Shown here in pieces: positions 1 through 5,719 of a stretch of DNA of 6,463 bases (the stretch's first letter is position 1; every line of letters begins with the position of its first letter). This DNA is from an uncultured Collinsella sp. (GTDB lineage: Bacteria > Actinomycetota > Coriobacteriia > Coriobacteriales > Coriobacteriaceae): contig CABUSE010000078.1 of the NCBI GenBank assembly GCA_902494135.1, forward strand, positions 1 through 6,463, written 5' to 3'. Position numbers and translations under genes: made by a program. The notes beneath the pieces are model-generated. The model was given only the letters and a program-made list of their open reading frames with translations, ran no database searches and had not been told where the DNA came from.

Positions 1-1277
1 CAGATGGCTCGGGCGTCGTTGATGTTGATGGCTCGGGTCGCAAAGCCGGCGTCGAAGGCCTGACGCGCCAGGGCCTCGTTGCAGGCAAGGGCCAGCGTGC
101 GACCGTCGACTAGATCAAGCGAGCTCTTGCCGCGCAGACGGTCGACACCGGAGCGTGCGACGACGATGTTGTCGAAGCCCTCGGTCTTGTAGCCCTCGAT
201 GATCACCACGTCGACATCGTTGTAGCGCGACAGCAGCTCGCGCGCGGGCATCTCGTCTTCCTCGCGCGTGTCGGCGTACTCCGCCCAGCGCGTGGCGCAG
301 ATGAGGCCCACGTGCTTGGATCCGGCCTGGTGATGGCGCCACGTATCCTTAGCGGGCACATCGATATCAAAGCCATGATGCCCATGATGCTTGAGTGAAC
401 CCACGCGCAGGCCGCGGCGGGTGAGCTCGGCGATAACCTTCTCGACGAGCGTGGTCTTGCCCGAGTTCTGGTAGCCGATAAACGCGATCGCAGGGACGGC
501 CGGGGCCGGAACTGCGGGCGCGATGGCGACGGGTACGCTCGCGGGTGCGTCGCCCGCGGCTCCCACGGCCTCGACAGCAGCGGCCTGACGCTCTGCACGA
601 TCCCACACGCCCGAGCGGCCGCCCTCTTTGTTCAGCAGGCGAACGTCGACGATCTCCATGCCGCGATCGACCGCCTTGCACATGTCATAGATGGTTAGGC
701 ACGCGGCACTCGCGCCGGTCAGGGCCTCCATCTCGATACCCGTCTTGCCCGTCACGCCGGCCGTGACCAGCACATGAAAGCCAACCTGCCCGTCCGCACG
801 CGCCGGTGCCCAGCCCTCGGGCACGTCCTCGGCCGGCGTCCCCGCCGGAGCGATGGGCGCGATGTCGCACTTGCTCTTAGTAATGAGCAGTGGATGGCAC
901 ATGGGGATGATGTCGCTCGTGCGTTTGATGGCCATAATGCCCGCCACGCGCGCGCAGGCAAGCACGTCGCCCTTCTTGGCGCGGTCCTGCAGCACCATGG
1001 CCTGCGTCTCGGGATGCATGAGGATGGTGCCCTCGGCGATGGCGATGCGATGCGTCTCGGCCTTGTCGGACACGTCGACCATGCGCACCTCACCCTTGGC
1101 GTCCACGTGCGTCAGCTCGTCGCGGCGCGCGTCACGGGCGGGCTCGATGGCAGCACTGGCAGTCGGCTGCGCGGACGCGTCGGCGCTGCCAGCATTCGCC
1201 GCAGCCGTGGCTTTGTGGGTAGACATCGCGGCCCTGCGAGCGGCCTTGGTGGCATCGGCGTACCTGCTCTTGGCCAT
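1..1277 (-). CDS. moaC-mobB: MoaC-MobB fusion protein: cyclic pyranopterin monophosphate synthase fused to MobB GTP-binding domain (3' end cut by window edge)
   Basis: The reading frame is open from the ATG at 1277 to the window edge (425 codons visible). Residues 1-53 are an Ala-rich leader with no recognised domain. Residues 54-225 are MoaC, which with MoaA converts GTP to cyclic pyranopterin monophosphate in the cytoplasm. By alignment from memory with E. coli MoaC, the active-site residues are present: K102 (KKGDV), H128 in IIPMCHP, E182/E184 in GKTGIEMEALT, and D198/K201 in IYDMCKAV. Residues 226-262 are an Ala/Pro-rich linker. Residues 263-425 are MobB, a GTP-binding accessory protein of guanine-dinucleotide cofactor synthesis: P-loop GYQNSGKTTL (268-277), the Lys/His/Asp segment KHHGHHGFDID (296-306), and IIEGYK (359-364). 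The last visible residues (NINDARAI) resemble the end of MobB, so probably only a short tail, or a further domain, is missing. The start is fixed by a GGAGG 8 bases upstream, inside the end of moaA; only 4 bases separate the two genes. A MoaC loop insertion lies at about 145-164. Confidence 0.93.
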   Translation of the reverse strand, partial: MAKSRYADATKAARRAAMSTHKATAAANAGSADASAQPTASAAIEPARDARRDELTHVDAKGEVRMVDVSDKAETHRIAIAEGTILMHPETQAMVLQDRAKKGDVLACARVAGIMAIKRTSDIIPMCHPLLITKSKCDIAPIAPAGTPAEDVPEGWAPARADGQVGFHVLVTAGVTGKTGIEMEALTGASAACLTIYDMCKAVDRGMEIVDVRLLNKEGGRSGVWDRAERQAAAVEAVGAAGDAPASVPVAIAPAVPAPAVPAIAFIGYQNSGKTTLVEKVIAELTRRGLRVGSLKHHGHHGFDIDVPAKDTWRHHQAGSKHVGLICATRWAEYADTREEDEMPARELLSRYNDVDVVIIEGYKTEGFDNIVVARSGVDRLRGKSSLDLVDGRTLALACNEALARQAFDAGFATRAININDARAI

Positions 1278-1281
1278 ATGA

Positions 1282-2337
1282 TCATCCTCCGATTTGGGAC
1301 ATAAATCGTTGCGTGCCCTCAATTATCGCGTGTTCCTGTGGTTTGTGGGCCACGGCATCGCGCCAAATCGAAAGTACCTGCATATCATCACCACGACGCA
1401 GCGCCTCACGCACCGAATACTCGGCATCGCTAAACAGGCACGGACGCACGTTGCCATCGGCCGTCAGGCGCAGACGGTTGCAGCTCGCACAAAAATGGTT
1501 GGACATGGCGCTGATGAAGCCGACCGTTCCCGCCGCACCCGGAAAGTGCCAGTAGCGCGCAGGACCCGCGCCGGCAGGAGCGTCGTTGATGTCGAGCGGT
1601 TCAAGCTCGCCCAGTCCCGCCGCTGCGGCCCCGGCATTGATGCGCGCCCGCAACTCGTCGCTCGGCACGGTGTCGCTCGCATCCCACAGCTCGGGATTGA
1701 GCGCGGGCGCGTGAGGGTCCACGGCACAATGCGAACTCGTGTGCTCGTCGCCGATGGGCATGTATTCGATAAAGCGCAGGTGGATGGGGCGGTCGACGGT
1801 CAGTCGTGCGAGGGCCGCCACATCCTGGTTGAGCCGGCGCACAACAACGCAGTTGACCTTAACGGGCTCAAAGCCCCAAGCCAGCGCCGCGTCGATGCCA
1901 GCCATGGTCTGCTCGAGTCGACCCAGGCGCGTGATCTTTCCAAAGAGCGTAGGGTCGAGCGTATCGAGCGAAATGTTGACGCGGTTAAGCCCCGCATCTT
2001 TGAGCTGCGGCGCCAGCTTGGGCAGCAGGGCGCCATTGGTGGTGAGCGAGATGTCCTCGATCTGCGGAATCGCGCGGATGTCGTGAATGAGCGGGATGAT
2101 ACGGCGGCTGACCAGCGGCTCGCCGCCCGTCAGGCGCACGCGGCGAATGCCCTCTCCCGCTACCAAGCGCACAAAGCGGGCGATTTCCTCGGCGCTGAGC
2201 AGCTCGTCATGCGCGCGGGGCGCCACGCCATCGGCCGGCATGCAGTATATGCAGCGGAAATTGCACTTGTCGGTAACGGCAATGCGCAGGTAGTTGATAT
2301 CGCGGCCAAAACCGTCATGTTGCACGTGCCCGTCCAC
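1282..2337 (-). CDS. moaA: GTP 3',8-cyclase MoaA (radical SAM, molybdenum cofactor biosynthesis)
   Basis: This 351-residue protein is of normal MoaA length. MoaA is the radical S-adenosylmethionine enzyme that rearranges GTP to 3',8-cyclo-7,8-dihydro-GTP, the substrate of MoaC. The N-terminal cluster motif is C25-x3-C29-x2-C32 (CNFRCIYC). The SAM-binding GGEP is at 71-74. The second [4Fe-4S] cluster ligands are C283, C286 and C300 (CASC, then RPC). The protein ends in Gly-Gly (350-351), the tail known to reach into the active site in this family. The start is the GTG at 2337: AGGGGAGGG lies just upstream with 5 bases between its GGAGG and the GTG, and the first in-frame ATG would be M33, after the first three cluster cysteines. 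The gene downstream is the MoaC-MobB fusion, 4 bases away, so the two successive enzymes are made from one message. Nothing looks truncated or missing. Confidence 0.97.
   Translation of the reverse strand: MDGHVQHDGFGRDINYLRIAVTDKCNFRCIYCMPADGVAPRAHDELLSAEEIARFVRLVAGEGIRRVRLTGGEPLVSRRIIPLIHDIRAIPQIEDISLTTNGALLPKLAPQLKDAGLNRVNISLDTLDPTLFGKITRLGRLEQTMAGIDAALAWGFEPVKVNCVVVRRLNQDVAALARLTVDRPIHLRFIEYMPIGDEHTSSHCAVDPHAPALNPELWDASDTVPSDELRARINAGAAAAGLGELEPLDINDAPAGAGPARYWHFPGAAGTVGFISAMSNHFCASCNRLRLTADGNVRPCLFSDAEYSVREALRRGDDMQVLSIWRDAVAHKPQEHAIIEGTQRFMSQIGG
1286..1290 (-). promoter_or_regulatory. Shine-Dalgarno site of moaC-mobB, embedded in the last codons of moaA
   Basis: GGAGG on the minus strand lies 8 bases before the ATG at 1277. 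The same bases are part of the two Gly codons (GGA GGA) that end moaA just before its TGA at 1284-1282. This decides the start of the fusion gene and implies translational coupling with moaA. Confidence 0.85.
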
Positions 2338-2342
2338 GCAGC

Positions 2343-2350
2343 CCTCCCCT
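2343..2350 (-). promoter_or_regulatory. Shine-Dalgarno site of moaA supporting a GTG start
   Basis: AGGGGAGG on the minus strand ends 5 bases before the GTG at 2337. It supports GTG initiation, because no upstream in-frame start has a comparable site. Confidence 0.75.
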
Positions 2351-2377
2351 CACGCGGCGTTTTATTCTTCGGAAAAC

Positions 2378-2383
2378 ATAATA
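2378..2383 (-). promoter_or_regulatory. Candidate -10 element of the moaA operon promoter
   Basis: TATTAT on the minus strand differs by one base from TATAAT and lies 40 bases upstream of the moaA GTG. It would give a leader of roughly 30 bases. The hexamer about 17 bases further upstream is a poor match to TTGACA, so this is a weak sequence-only prediction. A leader this short would leave no room for a molybdenum-cofactor riboswitch. Confidence 0.35.
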
Positions 2384-2468
2384 CCCCACGAGAGAATCAT
2401 GCCGACACCCGTACGACAGGACAGGTCACTTTGGGCAAGACCGGCTTCCCAAGCCCACCCTCAGCATA

Positions 2469-2535
2469 CAAACCATCACAACATTCGATGCTTTTCCCGT
2501 TTTTGGCAATAAACGTCGAATGTTGTGATGGTTTG
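2469..2535. repeat. Long palindromic repeat, copy 1
   Basis: The left arm is 2469-2490 (begins CAAACCATCACAAC) and the right arm is 2514-2535 (ends GTTGTGATGGTTTG). The arms are 22 bases with one non-Watson-Crick position, t2489 opposite g2515, which would be a U-G pair in plus-strand RNA. The 23-base loop is 2491-2513. A second copy lies at 3712-3777 in the same orientation; bases 2470-2535 match it at 64 of 66 positions, with both differences in the loop (2500 and 2510). It lies 37 bases past the stop of the nuclease-like gene and upstream of the moaA promoter region. No T-run follows the stem on the minus strand, so it is a poor intrinsic terminator. It may belong to a dispersed intergenic repeat family (REP- or MITE-like), but I cannot name a described one. 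Confidence 0.9.
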
Positions 2536-2572
2536 CCCGCCCACGGCACCCCGTAGAAGGACCAAAGCGCCC

Positions 2573-3610
2573 CTAAAGGCCGCCGTCCCAGTGTCGAATC
2601 ACAAATTCTCGCAGGTCGTTCTGACGTTTCTGGAACGCTTCGCTTCGGTCGCACTTGAGGCCCATGGCAAGCGCGATGGCGTTCATCGCCCGGTGCAATC
2701 GCAGCTGGTGGGCAAACTGAGTCCCGGTGAGGACGATCATCCTAAAGCCCAGCGCGCTCAGCACGGTCATACGCTCCGCATCCGACGCGCTGCGCTGTTT
2801 ATCAAGATGGTCCGAGCCGTTGTATTCAATCCCCGTACCGCTCGCAGGCGCATATACGTCGATCTCGAAATACCCGGCCTTTGCGAGATACTTGAACTCG
2901 TTGGGAACATCGACCCGATGGTTGAGCTCGATTTTGGCGTATCCCAGCCCGCCCTGGGAACGTTTTGCTACGACCATGATTGCGGTGGCCGTCTCCATGG
3001 GCGACCGCGCGCCATCGTGCACGCGCTTGAGCACGGCGGCCGCGCGTATAGCCCCCTGACGAGATCGGTTCTCATTGCAATAGGCAATCAAGTCGGCAAC
3101 GGTATACCTCTGCCCCATCTCGATATAATCGCCTGTCGACAGATGATTCAAATGGTATCGGGCGCAGATTTCGTAGCCATATTCCAACTGCTCGGGCTCG
3201 CTCATCCACGAACCCGCTTGGACAAAGCACATGGCCTCATCAACCACTAGAAGACCCTCTGCCACCTCGATAAGATGGCCTGGAGGTACCGGCGCCCCAA
3301 ACACGTGGCACCTAAATCCAGCCGGCGTCGAGCGCTCAAAATCGAAGTTGACGAGCGTGTCGATATGATCGAGCTCTTCTCGTGGAATACCGAGCGAAAC
3401 CAGATAGTCGGTAACGATCCCAACTGCCGTTGAAGCCCTCAGCCCTTTGGCATTGAGTCCCAATTTGGGCAGGCTCGCGGTCGGCTCCGCCTCGTTAGCA
3501 AGCGAGTCCTCATCGTATAGGCTGCTTGCTCGCGAGAGCGGCTCGGACGGGCGCGCCACGTTGTGGTACAGCCAGGCAGTCTTATGGGACAGGACGATCG
3601 GCAGGTCCAT
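2573..3610 (-). CDS. Uncharacterised protein with a C-terminal DUF559/Vsr-like PD-(D/E)XK nuclease-type region; AbiEi-like architecture
   Basis: This is a 345-residue soluble protein with no signal peptide or membrane segment that I can see. I do not recognise it by name. The C-terminal part (about 201-317) has the layout of the DUF559/Vsr-like PD-(D/E)XK fold: SPME (E206), FEIDVYAP (D251), GIEYNG (E262) with H268 soon after, then LGFRMIVLTGTQF (287-299). E206, D251 and E262 are the likely metal-binding triad. The N-terminal part opens with VLSHKTAWLYHNVARP, which recalls actinobacterial proteins annotated as AbiEi-like antitoxins, where a similar N-region precedes such a nuclease-like domain. 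No toxin partner adjoins it. The ATG at 3610 is preceded by GGAGGG about 4 bases away. The gene stands alone between two unrelated operons with a long palindrome on each side. Sampled lines of its sequence are about half G+C, lower than the neighbours, so acquisition by transfer is plausible. The coding call is strong; the nuclease-fold assignment is moderate and any biological role is unknown. Confidence 0.8.
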   Translation of the reverse strand: MDLPIVLSHKTAWLYHNVARPSEPLSRASSLYDEDSLANEAEPTASLPKLGLNAKGLRASTAVGIVTDYLVSLGIPREELDHIDTLVNFDFERSTPAGFRCHVFGAPVPPGHLIEVAEGLLVVDEAMCFVQAGSWMSEPEQLEYGYEICARYHLNHLSTGDYIEMGQRYTVADLIAYCNENRSRQGAIRAAAVLKRVHDGARSPMETATAIMVVAKRSQGGLGYAKIELNHRVDVPNEFKYLAKAGYFEIDVYAPASGTGIEYNGSDHLDKQRSASDAERMTVLSALGFRMIVLTGTQFAHQLRLHRAMNAIALAMGLKCDRSEAFQKRQNDLREFVIRHWDGGL

Positions 3611-3691
3611 GAGCCCTCCAATGGAGTCGGATAACCAACCTTATTCCCCTGCCCACGGGTCCGCACACCTTCGTGCGCAAGAAAGCGATTT

Positions 3692-3705
3692 CACCCGGTC
3701 GGGTG
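3692..3705. repeat. Short GC-rich palindrome upstream of the nuclease-like gene
   Basis: CACCCG and CGGGTG arms flank a 2-base centre. The site lies about 82 bases before the ATG at 3610 and just upstream (in the minus sense) of where a promoter would be expected. It could be an operator-like dyad, but there is no second site and no clear -10/-35 pair nearby. Confidence 0.35.
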
Positions 3706-3711
3706 GCAGAA

Positions 3712-3777
3712 AAACCATCACAACATTCGATGCTTTTCCCGATTTTGGCAAAAAACGTCGAATGTTGTGATGGTTTG
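3712..3777. repeat. Long palindromic repeat, copy 2
   Basis: Arms at 3712-3732 and 3756-3776 (21 bases each, with t3731 opposite g3757 as the only imperfect pair) enclose a 23-base loop at 3733-3755. It matches copy 1 at 64 of 66 positions; the arms are identical and the two changes (3742, 3752) are in the loop. It begins 43 bases past the stop of the ABC exporter gene and lies upstream of the nuclease-like gene. On the minus strand this copy ends in GGTTTTTC, five T's overlapping the stem base (3714-3710), so it could act as a weak intrinsic terminator for the ABC operon. Copy 1 lacks that T-run. Confidence 0.9.
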
Positions 3778-3820
3778 AGGCGAGGGGCACGGAGGGATCA
3801 AAGCATCGTGCTCGAACGGG

Positions 3821-5719
3821 TTAATCCAGCTCTTTTAAGCCATGCGCCAGCTGCCAGTACTCGCCGTGCTGGGCGAGTAGCTCTTCGTGCGTGCCGCGCT
3901 CGATGATGCGGCCGTGTTCGAGGACCATGATGGCGTCGGCGTCGCGGACAGTGGACAGGCGGTGCGCGATCATAAACGTGGTGCGACCGCGCATGATGCG
4001 GTCCATACCGCGCTCGATGAGCTTTTCGGTACGCGTGTCAATGGAGCTCGTGGCCTCGTCCAGGATGAGCACCGGCGGATCGGCGACGGCCACGCGCGCG
4101 ATGGCGAGCAGCTGACGCTGACCCTGCGACAGGTTGGCGCCGTCGGCCGTGACCGGTGTGTCGTAGCCCCGCGGCAGGCGGCGGATAAACGAGTCGGCGC
4201 AGGCGGCCTCGGCAGCGGCGCGCACCTCCTCGTCGGTCGCGTCGAGCTTGCCAAAGCGGATGTTCTGCGCAATGGTGCCGCTAAACAGGTGCGTGTCCTG
4301 CAGCACAATGCCGAGCGACCCGCGCAGGCTGGCCTTGGCAATGTGCTTGACGTCGATGCCGTCGTACGTGATCTCGCCGTCATCGACCTCGTAGAAGCGG
4401 TTGATGAGGTTGGTAATGGTCGTCTTGCCGGCGCCCGTGGAGCCCACAAACGCAATCTTTTGCCCCGGCTTGGCAAACAGGTTGAGGTCCGTGAGCACGC
4501 GGGCGCCCGGCACGTAGGAAAAGTCCACGGCATGGAAGCGCACGTCGCCGGCAAGCGGGACCAAGCCGCACGTGAGCTCGGTGCCGTCGGCGGCCACCGC
4601 GCGGCCCGACTCATCAACGGCTGCCACGTCATGCAAGTGCCCGTACGCGCCCACGCCCTGGCCCTCGGGAATCTTCCACGCCCACGCGGCGTCGCCCGTC
4701 TGCACCAGCTCCACGCAGCCCTCGTCCACCTCGGGCTCAAGGTCCATAGCCGCAAACAGGCGCTCGGCACCGGCCAACGCGTTGAGCAAGAAGTTGCCGA
4801 GCTGCGTAAACTGGTTGATGGGCATGGCGGCCTGGCGCACAAAGACCAGGTAGCTTGCAAGTGCGCCCACATCGGCGAGCCCCTTGATGCAGAGCATGCC
4901 GCCCGCCACGGCGACGATGGCATAGTTGACGTAGCCAATCACGACGGTCATGGGCACCATGGAGTTGGCATAGCTCACGGCGGCGGTGCCGGTGCGGCGA
5001 AGCTCGTCGTTGCGGCAGGTGAAGCCGGCGACATTCGCTGCCTCACGGTTAAAGACCTTGATGACCTTTTGGCCCGAGACCATTTCTTCGATATATCCGT
5101 CCAGGTCGCCAAGCGATGCCTGCTGGGCGGCAAAGAAACGCTTAGAGCGCGCGCCCGAGTAGCGCGCATACAGCACAATGGCCGCATCGCACACGAGTGT
5201 GATAATCGTGAGCTGCCAGTTAAGGATGATGAGCATAGCCGTGGTGCCCACAACCTGAATGGCGGCCTGAATCACGTTGGCAAAGCTGTTGTTGAGCGCC
5301 TCGGAGACGGTGTCGACGTCGTTGGTGAAAAAACTCATGATGTCGCCCGAGCGCGTGCTGTCAAAATAACTGAGCGGCAGCGTCTGGATGTGCGCGAACA
5401 GGTCGCGGCGAATATCGGACACCACGTGTTGGGCCGCGCGCACCATAATCTGCGAGTAGCCCAGGGCCGAGAGCACGCCCGCAGCGTAGATGATCGCCGT
5501 CAGGATGACCTGCTTGGCGAGCAGTTCCTCCCCGCCCGTGGCCAAACCGTTAACGATGGGGCGCACCATGTAGGTGCCAGCGAGGCTCGCGATGGCGGCA
5601 ACGGAGGCGAGCACGCCCACCGCGAGCAACGAGAACTTGGCATGCCCCATGTAGGAGAGCAAGCGGCGTACAGTGCGCTTGAGGTCGGCCGGGCGTGCTT
5701 GGGCTGCGGTCTTAGGCAT
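3821..5719 (-). CDS. ABC exporter half-transporter, canonical ATPase subunit of a heterodimer (permease plus ATP-binding domains)
   Basis: This 632-residue type IV (ABCB-like) exporter subunit acts in the cytoplasmic membrane. The transmembrane domain spans about 25-325; hydrophobic segments are visible near 30-50, 70-88, 147-166, 168-186, 255-275 and 283-296. The nucleotide-binding domain (about 390-632) has Walker A GSTGAGKT (426-433), Q-loop Q474, signature LSQGQ (530-534), Walker B LILDE with catalytic E555, D-loop SSID, and switch H586 in IAHRLS. The signature has Gln where the family usually has Gly (LSGGQ), as in the TM288-type partner of heterodimeric exporters. A roughly 50-residue insertion (about 332-388, containing WAWK) separates the two domains. 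The start chosen is the ATG at 5719, with GGGGGTGA upstream, beginning MPKTAAQ. A longer frame from 5839 would add 40 residues over the upstream gene and is rejected. The start overlaps the upstream gene's stop by 8 bases (ATGCCTAA), so the two are coupled. Substrate unknown; a drug or lipid-like compound is typical of the family. Confidence 0.95.
   Translation of the reverse strand: MPKTAAQARPADLKRTVRRLLSYMGHAKFSLLAVGVLASVAAIASLAGTYMVRPIVNGLATGGEELLAKQVILTAIIYAAGVLSALGYSQIMVRAAQHVVSDIRRDLFAHIQTLPLSYFDSTRSGDIMSFFTNDVDTVSEALNNSFANVIQAAIQVVGTTAMLIILNWQLTIITLVCDAAIVLYARYSGARSKRFFAAQQASLGDLDGYIEEMVSGQKVIKVFNREAANVAGFTCRNDELRRTGTAAVSYANSMVPMTVVIGYVNYAIVAVAGGMLCIKGLADVGALASYLVFVRQAAMPINQFTQLGNFLLNALAGAERLFAAMDLEPEVDEGCVELVQTGDAAWAWKIPEGQGVGAYGHLHDVAAVDESGRAVAADGTELTCGLVPLAGDVRFHAVDFSYVPGARVLTDLNLFAKPGQKIAFVGSTGAGKTTITNLINRFYEVDDGEITYDGIDVKHIAKASLRGSLGIVLQDTHLFSGTIAQNIRFGKLDATDEEVRAAAEAACADSFIRRLPRGYDTPVTADGANLSQGQRQLLAIARVAVADPPVLILDEATSSIDTRTEKLIERGMDRIMRGRTTFMIAHRLSTVRDADAIMVLEHGRIIERGTHEELLAQHGEYWQLAHGLKELD
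5712..5719 (-). other. 8-base stop/start overlap coupling the two ABC subunits
   Basis: ATGCCTAA on the minus strand contains the ATG of the downstream subunit and the TAA of the upstream one. The purine-rich GGGGGTGA just upstream lies in the upstream coding region. Overlap of this kind usually balances production of two subunits of one complex. Confidence 0.85.

Noticed and set aside
774..1304. Plus-strand and alternative minus-strand frames over the moaC-mobB region
   Set aside because: They are low-complexity Arg/Ala/Pro/Ser-rich translations overlapping the MoaC-MobB frame, which carries the recognisable active-site motifs.
2384..2468. A molybdenum-cofactor riboswitch before moaA
   Set aside because: There is only a minor hairpin (GGCTT/AAGCC at 2443-2455), and the candidate promoter lies downstream of it. 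I cannot see the multi-stem riboswitch architecture.
1294..2556. A 420-codon plus-strand open frame opposite moaA
   Set aside because: It is antisense to a complete moaA with all cluster cysteines. It also reads through the palindromic repeat and shows no family motif.
2469..3777. A CRISPR array made of the palindromic repeats
   Set aside because: There are only two copies, separated by about 1.2 kb containing a gene, with no spacer spacing and no cas genes.
2469..3777. Terminal inverted repeats of a transposon
   Set aside because: The two copies are in direct, not inverted, orientation. Each is itself palindromic, and there is no transposase or visible target duplication, so a standard insertion sequence is not supported.
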